Assembly: GCF_036013975.1 (NCBI RefSeq) | Contig: NZ_CP107904.1 | Span: 3,363,501 to 3,427,500, forward strand | Reading direction: 5' to 3' | Length of the DNA stretch: 64,000 nucleotides | From: Kitasatospora sp. NBC_00458 | GTDB taxonomy: Bacteria > Actinomycetota > Actinomycetes > Streptomycetales > Streptomycetaceae | Shown here: piece by piece, positions 15,808 to 24,344 of the stretch | How positions within the stretch are numbered: the stretch's first letter is position 1 | How the letters are laid out: each line of letters opens with the position of its first letter | Program-made: the position numbers and the translations under genes | Notes under the pieces: generated by a model | What the model was told of the DNA's origin: nothing | Database searches by the model: none | Seen by the model: the letters and a program-made list of their open reading frames with translations, nothing else

Positions 15808-16422
15808 TTGTCCAGTAAGCAGGCGCAGCCCGGCGACCGCCAGGTCTTCGCCGAGCTCTACGATCAGCACGCGCGCACGGTCTTCGCGCACGCCTACAGA
15901 TCCACCGGGGACCGCGACCTCGCGGACGACATCGTCTCCCTGACCTTCCTCGAAGCCTGGCGGCTCCGCAAGAAGCTCCGCGACGAGGTCCTGCACCCGC
16001 GCGCCTGGCTGCTGGCGATCGCCACCAACGTCCTGCGCAATACCGCCCGCACCGCGCGCCGCCACCGCGAGGCCATGTCCCGCCTCCCCCGGCGCGACCC
16101 GATCCCCGACTTCGCCGACGAGGTGGTCGGCCGGATCGCGGACGCCGGGACGGCCGCCGCCGCCGTGCGCGCCCTGGACCAGCTGGGGGCCCCCGAGCGC
16201 GAGGTGTTCACCCTCGTCGTGTGGTCCGGACTCGGGTACGCGGAGGCCGCCCGTGTCCTGGGCATACCCGTCGGCACCGTCCGTTCGCGGCTCTCCCGCG
16301 TCCGGGACAAGCTCCGCCGGATCGTCGACACCGAGGATCCGCCGGAGCCACCGCGCGAACGCGCCGACCACCTCGCCGCCAGCCGTCAGCCCGTGGGGCA
16401 CCACCAGGAGAGCCGGCCATGA
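15808..16422 (+). CDS. ECF RNA polymerase sigma factor
   Basis: A 204-residue ECF sigma factor. Region 2 spans about 14-80 (FAELYDQHARTVFAHAYRSTGD, then DDIVSLTFLEAWR) and region 4 about 120-172 (LDQLGAPEREVFTLVVWSGL, then the helix-turn-helix VLGIPVGTVRSRLSRVRDKL). The start is uncertain: TTG 15808 has GGAG six nt upstream and gives the usual N-terminus, while GTG 15796 is an alternative. The stop overlaps the ATG of the next gene (ATGA), so a co-made membrane partner probably modulates it. No promoter motif for self-activation could be identified. Confidence 0.87.
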   Translation: MSSKQAQPGDRQVFAELYDQHARTVFAHAYRSTGDRDLADDIVSLTFLEAWRLRKKLRDEVLHPRAWLLAIATNVLRNTARTARRHREAMSRLPRRDPIPDFADEVVGRIADAGTAAAAVRALDQLGAPEREVFTLVVWSGLGYAEAARVLGIPVGTVRSRLSRVRDKLRRIVDTEDPPEPPRERADHLAASRQPVGHHQESRP

Positions 16423-17441
16423 ACACCGCATCCACAGACCAGGACAGGTGGGACGAGCACTGCGAGCGCCGCGAACTGGCCCGCCTGCTGCCCCCGCCCC
16501 CGCACCCGGTCCCCTCCCTCGACGAGGTCGCCGCCCGCCGCGAGTTCCTGCTGAACGAGTTCGACCGCTCCCGCCCCCTCGTCGCCCTGACCTCCCGCTG
16601 GCGGGGCCTCACCCTGGCGGCCGCGGTCGCCACCGCCGCCACTCTCACGGCGGTGACGCTCACCCAGGGCACCGGCGCCTCGGCGAACCGGACGCCTCCC
16701 GCCACCGCCGCGTCCGTGGAACTCCTCGACCGGGCCGCCCGGGTCGCCTGGTCCGCCCCCCAGCCGCCGGCCCAGGACTCCCAGTTCACCTACCTCAGGA
16801 CCGTCACCCACGCCGTCGCCCTCAGCGAGGCCGCCGACGGCCCGATGCGTCCGACGACCACCACCGCCGACACCGAGCAGTGGGCCTCCGTCGACGGCAG
16901 CCGGCCCGGCCTCACCCGCCGCACCGGCGCCGACCAGCCGCTCCCCTCCTCCACCGCCGGCTCCGCGTGGGCGTCCTCCTCCTACCGGGCGCTCGCCGCC
17001 CTGCCCACCGAACCCGACGTGCTGCTCGGGAGGATCCGCGCCGAGGCCGCGCACGACCGCGGTCCGGGCTCCGATTCGACGACCGAACCGGACCAGCAGA
17101 CCTTCGTCGCCATCGGGGACCTGCTGCGCAGCAGCGTCGTGCCGCCCCGGCTGAGCGCCGCGCTCTACCGTGCGGCGGCCCGCATCCCCGGTGTGGTGAC
17201 GGTCGACGACGCCGTCGACGCCGCCGGGCGCCACGGTGTGGCCGTGGCCCGCGTCCACGACGGCGAACGCTCGGAATGGATCTTCGACCACCGGACCATG
17301 CGCCTGCTCGGTACCCGCACGGTCCTTCTGAAGGACGGTCCGTGGGGCAAGGCGGGGGACGAGATGGAGTCGGCCGCCGTGGTCGCCTGGGGCATCGTGG
17401 ACGCCCCCGGTGAAACCGCACCCCTGGAAGCAAGCCCCTGA
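16419..17441 (+). CDS. CU044_5270-like membrane protein coupled to ECF sigma
   Basis: A 340-residue protein with a cytoplasmic N-terminus (acidic and Pro-rich, about 1-60), a single membrane span near 64-85 and an extracellular part. It matches in layout the CU044_5270 family, which is very often encoded directly after an ECF sigma gene in actinobacteria. It starts by an ATGA overlap with the sigma factor stop. It may act as an anti-sigma or sensor; it has no zinc-binding anti-sigma motif that I can see. The end (VVAWGIVDAPGETAP) is typical of the family. Confidence 0.75.
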   Translation: MNTASTDQDRWDEHCERRELARLLPPPPHPVPSLDEVAARREFLLNEFDRSRPLVALTSRWRGLTLAAAVATAATLTAVTLTQGTGASANRTPPATAASVELLDRAARVAWSAPQPPAQDSQFTYLRTVTHAVALSEAADGPMRPTTTTADTEQWASVDGSRPGLTRRTGADQPLPSSTAGSAWASSSYRALAALPTEPDVLLGRIRAEAAHDRGPGSDSTTEPDQQTFVAIGDLLRSSVVPPRLSAALYRAAARIPGVVTVDDAVDAAGRHGVAVARVHDGERSEWIFDHRTMRLLGTRTVLLKDGPWGKAGDEMESAAVVAWGIVDAPGETAPLEASP

Positions 17442-17556
17442 GCCGATTCGGTCAGCCATTGACCGGACTATGCCGGAGCTATTGTGCGATCGGCGAATCC
17501 CGCGTTGGGTCGTGTCAGCACCGTACCGACACAACCGAGCAGGGGGGAAGTTGACC

Positions 17557-18198
17557 GTGCGTACATTCCGCACGCTCGCCGCCGTCACCACGGTCGCCGG
17601 CGCACTCGCGCTGGCGGCCCCGGCGGCCGTGGCAGCACCCGCAGGCCCGTCAGCACCGGCGTCCGGCGTCCCGGAGTCAGCCGGGCCGACGGACGCGAAG
17701 CCGTCCAAGCCGGTGATCGCCACCTACAGAGGCAAGAAGATCGACCTCTCGCAGGGCTGGGGGAGCGCCCGCGTCTGCACCGAGGTGACGGGTGGAGCCG
17801 TCTACTGCCACGACAGCATCGCCGAAGCCGACCAGGCGCTCGCCACCATCGACCCCGCCGCCCGGACCGCGCGGACGGCGCCCGCCGCCGCCGGCGTCGC
17901 GGTCTCCGACGCGGACTGCTCCTCGGGCTGGGTCTGCATCTGGGAGCACTCCAACTTCACGGGACCTCTCCTGCGCTGGTCGCAGTTCGGCACCAAGTAC
18001 CTGTCCGACTGGGGTTTCCGGGACCGGGCCAGCTCGGCCTGCGCCTACAACTCGAACGGCGCGACCCTCTACGACGACCGCACCCTGCAGCCGGACCCCT
18101 CGCTCTACCTCGGCTGGGGCTGCTACGACCTCACGGGCCAGGGCTACCCCTACGGCGGCAACTGGAACGACCGGGTGGACTACCTCACGGTCAACTGA
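17557..18198 (+). CDS. secreted peptidase-inhibitor I36-like (crystallin-fold) protein
   Basis: A 213-residue exported protein. Signal peptide VRTFRTLAAVTTVAGALAL to about residue 27. The C-terminal half has the I36/beta-gamma crystallin pattern: DCSSGWVCIWEHSNFTGP, SSACAYNSNGATLYDD and GCYDLTGQGYPYGGNWNDR. Four or more cysteines are likely paired. Family members include metalloprotease inhibitors such as SMPI of Streptomyces, and many of unknown role. GTG 17557 was chosen because GGGGGGAAG is 6 nt upstream; TTG 17551 would sit too close. The gene ends at a long hairpin. Confidence 0.78.
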   Translation: MRTFRTLAAVTTVAGALALAAPAAVAAPAGPSAPASGVPESAGPTDAKPSKPVIATYRGKKIDLSQGWGSARVCTEVTGGAVYCHDSIAEADQALATIDPAARTARTAPAAAGVAVSDADCSSGWVCIWEHSNFTGPLLRWSQFGTKYLSDWGFRDRASSACAYNSNGATLYDDRTLQPDPSLYLGWGCYDLTGQGYPYGGNWNDRVDYLTVN

Positions 18199-18217
18199 CC
18201 GGCGCCCGTACCGCGCG

Positions 18218-18268
18218 GAAGGCCGAGGGCCGGCACCCGTTCCTTCCGGGTCCCGGCCCTCGGCCTTC
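18218..18268. terminator. bidirectional terminator
   Basis: A perfect 16-bp stem (18218-18233 with 18253-18268), extended by an inner ACCCG/CGGGT stem, between the converging I36-like gene and the MFS exporter gene. One of the longest hairpins in the window. Confidence 0.88.
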
Positions 18269-18358
18269 GTCCTTCGCGCTCCCCCGCCGTCCGCCGTCGC
18301 GGTCCGCCCCCGTGGCCCGCCGTCGCGGTCCGCCGTCCGTCCCCGGGCCGCTGCGGGC

Positions 18359-19867
18359 TCAGGCCGCCAGCTCGGCCGCCAGCTCGGCAGCCTCCGCCGG
18401 GGCCTGCCCGGTCGGCTTCCTGTTCCGCATCACGACCGTCGCCAGAAGCGCCGCCGCCAGCACACCCGCCGCGCTCACCGTGAAGGTGGTCGACATCGAG
18501 GTGGTGAAGGCCTCCCGGGCCGCGTGCACCAGGCCCGCGTCCCCCTTGGCCTCGGCCAGTGCACCCACGATCGACTGCTTCGCCTGCTCCGAGGAGCCCG
18601 CCGGCATCTCGTCGGCGTAGCCGCCGGCCAGCATCGAGCCGAGGATCGCGATGCCCAGCGCGGTGCCCGCCTGCTGGATGGTGTCGTTCAGCGCCGAGCC
18701 GACACCCGCCTTCTCCGCCGGGATCTCGCCCATCAGCGCACCGACCGCGGCGGGCATCGCCAGGCCGGCGCCCAGGCCGAGGATCCCGAGGGCGGTCGCC
18801 GGGACGGCGAACCCGGTCTCCGCGTCCACCGTGGAGAAGAGGACGAACGCCCCGGCCATCATCAGCATGCCGACCAGCACCAGCGGCCGGTGGCCGATCT
18901 TCGCCGCCAGGCCGGCACCCGCGCCGTTGCCGATCAGGGCCGCGACCGCCATCGGCACGAAGGCCAGACCGGCCTTGACCGGCGAGTAGTCCAGCACGAA
19001 CTGCAGGTACTGGGTGAGGACCAGCAGCAGGCCGCCGTTGCCGATCTGGACCAGGGTCAGCGAGAGCGAACCACCGCTGAAGTTGCGCTTCTTGAAGAGC
19101 GCCAGCGGGACCATCGGCTCCGCCGCCACGTTCTCCCAGATCAGGAACCCGCCGAGCGCCACGACCGCGATCCCCAGGGTGATCAGCGAGTTGCCCTCGA
19201 ACGCGCCGTGCTTCGGGATCTCGATGATCCACCAGATCAGCGCGGTCATGCCGACCGCCGACAGCACCGCGCCCAGCGGGTCCGGCTTCTGCCACGGGCC
19301 CTTGGACTCCGGCATCAGGACCAGGGCGGCGGTGATGGCGAGCACGACGACGGGCACGTTGATGAGGAAGATCGAGTGCCAGGAGAAGTGGTCGATCAGC
19401 ACGCCGCCGAGCACCGGGCTGCCGACCAGGCCGAGCATCGAGACCGAGCCCCAGGCCGCCATGGCCTTGCCGCGCTCGTCCTCCTCGAACACCGTGATCA
19501 GGATCGACAGGGTCGACGGCATGATCAGCGCGCCGCCCACACCCATGGCCACCCGGCTCGCGATGACCTCACCCGGGTTGCTGCAGACCGTCGCCGCCAG
19601 CGACGCCGCTCCGAAGAGCAGCAGCCCGATGACCATCACCTTCCGCCGGCCGAACCGGTCCCCCAGGCTTCCGGAGGTCAGCAGCAGACCGGCGAAGACC
19701 AGGATGTAGGAGTCGAGGATCCACTGCGTGTCCTGCGCGGTGGCGTTCAGGTCCTCGGTCATGGACGGCACCGCCACCGTCAGCGCCATGCTGTCGACCA
19801 CCAGGACCAGCGTGCTGAGGCACAGCACGATCAGGATCCACCAGCGACGTGGGTTGCGGGCTTCCAT
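18359..19867 (-). CDS. MFS multidrug exporter, DHA2 (14-TM) type
   Basis: A 502-residue drug:H+ antiporter. The first span (WWILIVLCLSTLVLVVDSMA), the QWILDSYILVFAGLLLTSGS segment, motif A (GDRFGRRKVMV) and the motif-C-like LVGSPVLGGVLID are typical of the EmrB/QacA group, and hydrophobic spans continue to the end. It exports small hydrophobic compounds, substrate unknown. GGAGGGG precedes the ATG. It is divergent from a TetR gene across 189 bp packed with palindromes, so it is almost certainly repressed by that TetR and induced by its own substrate. Confidence 0.9.
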   Translation of the reverse strand: MEARNPRRWWILIVLCLSTLVLVVDSMALTVAVPSMTEDLNATAQDTQWILDSYILVFAGLLLTSGSLGDRFGRRKVMVIGLLLFGAASLAATVCSNPGEVIASRVAMGVGGALIMPSTLSILITVFEEDERGKAMAAWGSVSMLGLVGSPVLGGVLIDHFSWHSIFLINVPVVVLAITAALVLMPESKGPWQKPDPLGAVLSAVGMTALIWWIIEIPKHGAFEGNSLITLGIAVVALGGFLIWENVAAEPMVPLALFKKRNFSGGSLSLTLVQIGNGGLLLVLTQYLQFVLDYSPVKAGLAFVPMAVAALIGNGAGAGLAAKIGHRPLVLVGMLMMAGAFVLFSTVDAETGFAVPATALGILGLGAGLAMPAAVGALMGEIPAEKAGVGSALNDTIQQAGTALGIAILGSMLAGGYADEMPAGSSEQAKQSIVGALAEAKGDAGLVHAAREAFTTSMSTTFTVSAAGVLAAALLATVVMRNRKPTGQAPAEAAELAAELAA

Positions 19868-19903
19868 GGTTTTCCCCTCCGGCTTGCGTACGTCGTTCCG
19901 TCG

Positions 19904-20018
19904 TTGCGCACACTGTACGCAGAGCGGAACAGTGTGCGCAACCCCTGCATGGCGTGCGCATATCCGAACGGTGTGCGCACCAGTGGTTCCTGTACGCTGA
20001 ATGCGCACGGTGTACGCA
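19904..20018. promoter_or_regulatory. TetR operator array between MFS and TetR genes
   Basis: A perfect 13-bp inverted repeat TTGCGCACACTGT (19904-19916) and its complement (19929-19941) has a 12-nt spacer. The 17-bp imperfect palindrome TGCGCACNNTGTACGCA occurs twice, at 19905-19921 and 20002-20018. More GTGCGCAC and TGTACGC halves lie between. These are the expected binding sites of the divergent TetR protein and cover both promoters. Confidence 0.75.
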
Positions 20019-20056
20019 GCGAACTCCTTGCCGACCGACCGAGGGAGGACCGGCCG

Positions 20057-20785
20057 ATGGCCGCGACAACGAACCCGATCCCGTCCGTATGGGCCCGCCG
20101 GCAGCGCGAACCCGAACAGCCGACGCTCAACCGCGCCGCGATCGTCCACGAGGCGATCGCCATGCTGGACGCCGACGGCGTCGAGGCGCTCTCCATGCGC
20201 AAGCTCGGCGCGCGCCTCAACGCGGGCGCGACGTCCCTCTACCGGCACGTCGCCACCAAGGACGAGCTGATGGAGCTCGCCGTGGACGAGGTCTTCGGCG
20301 AGATCACCGTCCCGGACGCCGACAGCTCGGACTGGCGGGCGGCCGTCATCGCGACCTGCGAGTCCTTCCGGGCCACCACCCTGCGCCACCGCTGGCTCGC
20401 GTCCGTCCTGGGCCAGGCCGGACTCGCCTACCTCGGCCCCAACCTGGTCGCCGTCTCCGAGCGACTGGCCGAACTCTTCACCGCCATCGGCTTCCCCGAC
20501 GCCCCGCGGGCCCTGGACACGATCCTGTCCTACGTCATCGGCATGAGCACCACCGAAGCCGCCTGGCTGACCACCGTCGCCCGGAGCGGCGAGAGCGAGG
20601 GCGCGTTCATCGCCCGGCTGATCCCCGCCGCCCAGGAGGCCGTGGCCGGACACGAGCTCCTCGCCGACTCCTACGCGGCCGCCGCCACCGGCTCGATCGC
20701 GGACCCCGTCGCCACGCGCGACGCCAAGTTCGCCTTCGGCCTGGAGGTCATCCTCGACGGGCTCGCCCTCCGCCTCCCCCGCTGA
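20057..20785 (+). CDS. TetR family repressor
   Basis: A 242-residue TetR regulator. The helix-turn-helix is at about 24-70 (RAAIVHEAIAMLDADGVEALS, then RKLGARLNAGATSLYRHVATKDELMELAVDEV), and the larger ligand-binding part follows (TetR_C_1-like). GAGGGAGGA lies just before ATG 20057. It is divergent from the MFS exporter and surrounded by its likely operators. Ligand unknown, probably an exporter substrate. Its stop codon falls inside the first of three 12-bp repeats. Confidence 0.9.
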   Translation: MAATTNPIPSVWARRQREPEQPTLNRAAIVHEAIAMLDADGVEALSMRKLGARLNAGATSLYRHVATKDELMELAVDEVFGEITVPDADSSDWRAAVIATCESFRATTLRHRWLASVLGQAGLAYLGPNLVAVSERLAELFTAIGFPDAPRALDTILSYVIGMSTTEAAWLTTVARSGESEGAFIARLIPAAQEAVAGHELLADSYAAAATGSIADPVATRDAKFAFGLEVILDGLALRLPR

Positions 20786-20879
20786 CGGCCCGGCTGACGA
20801 CCCGGCTGACGGCCCCGGAGCGGGCCCGCTGCCCCGGTCGGCAGCGGCACCGGGAGCGGCACCGGTTGCGGCACCGGGA
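20782..20879 (+). repeat. two sets of 12-bp tandem repeats
   Basis: CTGACGGCCCGG-like units occur three times (20782-20818), the first containing the TetR stop codon. After a 25-nt gap, GCGGCACCGG(GA/TT) occurs three times (20844-20879). Both sets have a 12-bp period. They lie between the TetR gene and the converging ABC permease gene and probably arose by slippage. Confidence 0.6.
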
Positions 20880-20932
20880 GCGACGTCGCCGCCGGTGCCG
20901 TCGCCGTCACCCGGACCGCCCGGACCGCCCGG

Positions 20933-21709
20933 CTACCGCCGCACCGGACGGCGGAAGGTGGCGCGGGCCCAGAGGAAGCCGACCCCGGTGAGGGCGACGC
21001 ACCAGGCCAGGGCCGCCGGCGCACTCCCGCCTATCGCGGTGCCCGTCAACAGACCCCGCAGGGTCTCGATGACCGGGGTGAACGGCTGGTACTCGGCGAA
21101 CAGGCGCAGGCCGGTCGGCATCGAGTCCGGCGGGACGATGGCGCTGCCGACGAAGGGCAGGAACTGGAGCGGCATCGGCAGGTTGCTCGCGCTCTCGGGC
21201 GTCCTGGCGACCAGGCCGATCCCGGCCGCGAGCCAGGTCAGGGCGAGCGTCACGAAGACCAGCAGTCCGCCCGCGGCCAGCCACTCCACCGGCGTGGCGT
21301 CGGACCGGAAACCCATCGCGAACGCGGCGGCGAGGACCAGCAGCAGCCCCAGCACGGTCTGGATCAGGCTGCCGACCACGTGCCCGGTCAGGAAGGCCGA
21401 CCGCGAGACCGCCATCGTCCGGAACCGGTTGACGATGCCCTCGGTCATGTCGACGCAGACGCCGACCGCCGTCACCAGCGCCCCGGACGTCGCCGCCATC
21501 AGGACGATGCCGGGCGTCACGTAGTCGATGTACTCGCCGGCGCCGATCCCGCTGCCCAGCGCGCCGCCGTAGGCGTAGTTGAAGAGCAGCAGCATCATCA
21601 CCGGCATCAGCACGACCGCGAAGGTCATCGCCGGGTACCGCCGCGCGTGCTTGAGGTTGCGCCGGAGCATCGTCAGGGAGTCGCTCACGGCGTAGGGCAT
21701 CGTGCTCAC
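20933..21709 (-). CDS. ABC-2 type permease (DrrB-like)
   Basis: A 258-residue integral membrane permease with six predicted spans, of the daunorubicin-resistance DrrB type. The family landmarks NYAYGGALG, YIDYVTPGIVLMAA, DMTEGIVNRFRTMAVSR and PLQFLPFVGSAIVPPDSMP are all visible. GTG 21709 overlaps the TGA of the ATPase gene. The two make an exporter for a drug, lipid or other hydrophobic compound. It is the last gene of the operon RHH regulator, DUF4097 protein, ATPase, permease. Confidence 0.88.
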   Translation of the reverse strand: MSTMPYAVSDSLTMLRRNLKHARRYPAMTFAVVLMPVMMLLLFNYAYGGALGSGIGAGEYIDYVTPGIVLMAATSGALVTAVGVCVDMTEGIVNRFRTMAVSRSAFLTGHVVGSLIQTVLGLLLVLAAAFAMGFRSDATPVEWLAAGGLLVFVTLALTWLAAGIGLVARTPESASNLPMPLQFLPFVGSAIVPPDSMPTGLRLFAEYQPFTPVIETLRGLLTGTAIGGSAPAALAWCVALTGVGFLWARATFRRPVRR

Positions 21710-22677
21710 CGGCCACCCTCCGCGGTCAGGGTGAGGAAGACGTCGTCGAGGTCGGGGGTGTGGACCGTGAGCGACTCGGCGCGGACGCCCGCACTGTCGA
21801 GGATGTCGAGGACGGCCCTCAGCGTGACGACCGAGTTGTCGCCGGGGATCGAGAGGGTGAGCGCCTCCGCGTCGGGAGTGGCGTAGTCGAACAGGGTCGC
21901 GGCCGCGTCCAGCGCGGACGGGGCGGCGAAGCGGAGGCGGAGGTGGCCGCCGGGGATGCGCCGCTTGAGCTGCTCGGCGGTGCCCTCGGCGACGATCCGG
22001 CCGCCGTCGAGGAGGGCGATCCGGCCCGCGAGCCGGTCGGCCTCCTCCAGGTACTGGGTGGTCAGGAGGACCGTGACGCCCTGCTCCTGGACCAACCCCT
22101 CGATCAGTTCCCACATCGTCCGCCGGCTGCGCGGGTCGAGGCCGGTGGTCGGCTCGTCGAGGAAGATGATCCGGGGTTCGCCGACCAGGGTCATGGCCAG
22201 GTCGAGCTTGCGCCGCATGCCGCCGGAGAGGGTGGCGGCCGGCTTCCCGGACACCTCCACCAGGTCGAAGCGCCGTAACAGCTCGGCCGCCCGCCGCCGC
22301 CCCTCCCGACGGGGGAGGTGGTGCAGGTCGGCCATCAGGAGCAGGTTCTCCTCGGCCGTGAGCAGGTTGTCCACGGCAGAGAACTGGCCGGTGACGCCGA
22401 TCGCGGAGCGGACCCCGTCGGCCTCCCGGACCAGGTCGTGGCCGGCCACCCGGACGGTCCCGGCGTCCGCCGGGACGAGGGTGGAGAGGATCTCCACGGT
22501 GGTGGTCTTGCCCGCGCCGTTCGGCCCGAGCAGGGCGAACACGGTGCCCTCGGGCACGGTCAGGTCGATGCCGTCGAGGACGGCCCTCCCCTCGTAGGAC
22601 TTGGTCAGGCCGACGGCGTGGATCGCCTGGGCCGGCGCGGGCCTGGTGGACGTCGGGGGCGTGCCGATCGGGGTCAT
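21706..22677 (-). CDS. ABC transporter ATPase (DrrA-like)
   Basis: A 323-residue ATPase. Walker A is GPNGAGKT at 51-58, signature LSGGM at 150-154, Walker B RIIFLDEP with D174 and E175, and the switch His is replaced by Gln (LLTTQYL, Q208), as is usual in the DrrA group. The C-terminal DrrA extension (about 240-323) ends in TPDLDDVFLTLTAEGGR. It powers the permease encoded by the overlapping next gene. Substrate unknown; the class serves antibiotic self-resistance but also lipid export. Confidence 0.9.
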   Translation of the reverse strand: MTPIGTPPTSTRPAPAQAIHAVGLTKSYEGRAVLDGIDLTVPEGTVFALLGPNGAGKTTTVEILSTLVPADAGTVRVAGHDLVREADGVRSAIGVTGQFSAVDNLLTAEENLLLMADLHHLPRREGRRRAAELLRRFDLVEVSGKPAATLSGGMRRKLDLAMTLVGEPRIIFLDEPTTGLDPRSRRTMWELIEGLVQEQGVTVLLTTQYLEEADRLAGRIALLDGGRIVAEGTAEQLKRRIPGGHLRLRFAAPSALDAAATLFDYATPDAEALTLSIPGDNSVVTLRAVLDILDSAGVRAESLTVHTPDLDDVFLTLTAEGGR

Positions 22678-22718
22678 GGCGGTCGCACTCTCTCCGAAGC
22701 AGGGATGATGACCGGCCG

Positions 22719-23555
22719 TCAGGCCCGCCGGACCACGATGTCGCCGAGCTGGGTGCGGGCCCGGACCTCGACCGTCTCGCCGGCCCCACCCGGGCCGTCC
22801 GCGGTGTCGAGGGAGTTGCGGACGCTGCCCATCCGGGTGTGCACGTCGAGCCAGGCGGCGGTGGACTCGCGGACGCCGACCTCGATGTCGCCCACGGAGG
22901 TCTGCAGCACCGCGCGCCCGCGGACCAGCTCCTCGATCCGGATGGTGCCGTGGGCCGACTTGACGTCGACGTCGGCCAGCGCGGAACCGACGGTCACGGC
23001 ACCGTTGGACAGGTTGGCCCGGAGGTCGCCGCCGACCTCGCCGATGACCGTCTCGCCGTTGAGGTTCTTGACCGTCACCGCGCCCCCGACGGAGCCGAGC
23101 TCGATCCGGCCGGAGGCGGAGACCTCGGCGTCCCCGTCGGCCCGCTCCAGCCGGATCTCGCCGTGGTCGGTCTTCAGGTGGACGCTCGCGGCCGGGCCGA
23201 CCTGGATCCGGCCCACCGAGGTCTTCAGCCGGCAGTCGCCCAGCGGCCCTTCGCAGAGGAAGTCGCCCATCGGGGCGTCACCGCGGACCTCGGACCCGGC
23301 GGGCACCTCGACGGTGACGTCGATGGAACCCGTCCGGCCGAAGACGGAGCGCTTCCGCGGGCCCTTGACCACCAGCGCGCCGTCCGCGTAGGTGACCTTG
23401 GTCTGCTCGGCGACCCGGACGTCCACCTCGTCGGCGGCGTCCGCCGGGGTCACCTCCACCACGGTGTCGGTGCGCTTGCCCGCCGTGATCCGGGCCGACC
23501 CGATGTCGAACTCCAGGGTGACGCTGATCGGGCCGGGGGTGTCGAAAGTAGGCAT
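22719..23555 (-). CDS. DUF4097 family beta-strand repeat protein (long form)
   Basis: A 278-residue relative of the protein at 9234-9899, made of repeated beta strands (GRIQVGPA, GEIRLERA, GRIELGSV, GTIRIEEL, GDIEVGVR, GDIVVRRA). There is no signal peptide or membrane span. In streptomycetes I recall this gene between an RHH/HicB-like regulator and a DrrA-type ATPase, and that is the order here. Function unknown; it may be a cytoplasmic accessory of the exporter. It ends 42 nt before the ATPase start. Confidence 0.78.
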   Translation of the reverse strand: MPTFDTPGPISVTLEFDIGSARITAGKRTDTVVEVTPADAADEVDVRVAEQTKVTYADGALVVKGPRKRSVFGRTGSIDVTVEVPAGSEVRGDAPMGDFLCEGPLGDCRLKTSVGRIQVGPAASVHLKTDHGEIRLERADGDAEVSASGRIELGSVGGAVTVKNLNGETVIGEVGGDLRANLSNGAVTVGSALADVDVKSAHGTIRIEELVRGRAVLQTSVGDIEVGVRESTAAWLDVHTRMGSVRNSLDTADGPGGAGETVEVRARTQLGDIVVRRA

Positions 23556-23654
23556 GGCTGTCCCGTCCTCATCGTTCAGATCTGCGTTTCCGCAGGTGAA
23601 ATGGGGTGACTTGTAGGCCGGTGGTGCGGAGCCGGCGGGCCAGGTGCCCCGGGG

Positions 23655-24197
23655 CTAGCGGGCCCAGCCGGTGTAGCCCTGGCCCGTGCCGCGCCGGCTC
23701 CTCCCCTCGGGCCGGGGCGGCTGCCCCGGCTCCAGCGCGGCGGCGACGGCCCGCACCAGCCAGGCGTTGACCGAGAGGGCCTCCTGCCCGGCGGCCTCCT
23801 CGACCCGGGCCTTGAGGTGCGCGGGGAGGCGGAAGTTGATCCGGGCGGTGTTGCCGTCGTCGGCAGGCTCCGGCGGCACCGCACCCACCGGCACCGGCGG
23901 CACCGGTGGCACCGCCGACTCCCGCGGGCCGGCGTCGTGGAACGGCTCGGAGGCCGGCGGCGCCGTCACCACGAACTCCGGCTCCAGCCCGCGCAGCCGG
24001 ACGTCCACCGAACCCGGCGCCAGCTCCCGCGTGACCTCCCCCATGGCGTCGGACAGTGCGTTGAGCAGCGTGAGCCGGGCGGCCGACTCCAGGGGCAGGG
24101 TCAGGCGCTCGGCCAGCGCCCGGGCTTCGTCCCCGCCCGCGCCCGCGGCAACCGCGAGCTCGTGCCGGAGGTTGTCGACGTACGGCGTGAGGTCCAT
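23655..24197 (-). CDS. ribbon-helix-helix (HicB-type) regulator
   Basis: A 180-residue protein with an N-terminal HicB-like part (MDLTPYVDNLRHELAVAA) and a C-terminal ribbon-helix-helix at about 116-156 (NTARINFRLPAHLKARVEEA, then SVNAWLVRAVAAALE). A Pro/Val-rich linker joins them. No HicA toxin gene is next to it, so it is better read as the repressor of the DUF4097-ABC operon than as an antitoxin. The start codon has no ribosome binding site. Two palindromes of 8-12 bp lie just upstream, which suggests autoregulation. The Gly/Arg tail may also contact DNA. Confidence 0.72.
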   Translation of the reverse strand: MDLTPYVDNLRHELAVAAGAGGDEARALAERLTLPLESAARLTLLNALSDAMGEVTRELAPGSVDVRLRGLEPEFVVTAPPASEPFHDAGPRESAVPPVPPVPVGAVPPEPADDGNTARINFRLPAHLKARVEEAAGQEALSVNAWLVRAVAAALEPGQPPRPEGRSRRGTGQGYTGWAR

Positions 24198-24216
24198 GGC
24201 AAGAGGGTGGCACACC

Positions 24217-24248
24217 CATGGCGCCATGTCGAGCCGCTTTGGCGCCAT
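24217..24248. promoter_or_regulatory. paired TGGCGCCA palindromes (RHH operator)
   Basis: CATGGCGCCATG (24217-24228) is a perfect 12-bp palindrome and TGGCGCCA recurs at 24240-24247. The centres are 21 bp apart, two helical turns, on the same DNA face. They start 20 bp before the RHH gene start, where a repressor would block transcription. Confidence 0.55.
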
Positions 24249-24292
24249 CCCATGGCACCACTCCGGCACACCGGTGGCACCGCAGACGGCGA

Positions 24293-24322
24293 GGGCCCCG
24301 CCGGCGATCGCCGACGGGGCCC
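24293..24322 (-). terminator. terminator after adenosine deaminase
   Basis: GGGCCCCG-CC-GGCG, then AT, then CGCC-GA-CGGGGCCC: a two-part stem (8 bp and 4 bp with small internal mismatches), 22 nt past the deaminase stop codon. Confidence 0.75.
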
Positions 24323-24344
24323 GTGGAAGACGGGAACGCGCAGG

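Noticed and set aside
15608..15943. A plus-strand frame upstream of the sigma factor
   Set aside because: No family, no consistent composition, and overlaps the sigma factor in another frame.
17792..20056. Extension of the TetR gene upstream to 17792
   Set aside because: The first 755 codons are antisense of the MFS exporter; the HTH start and GAGGGAGGA support ATG 20057.
23655..24197. HicAB toxin-antitoxin pair
   Set aside because: No HicA-sized gene adjoins the HicB-like gene; its neighbours are DUF4097 and ABC exporter genes.
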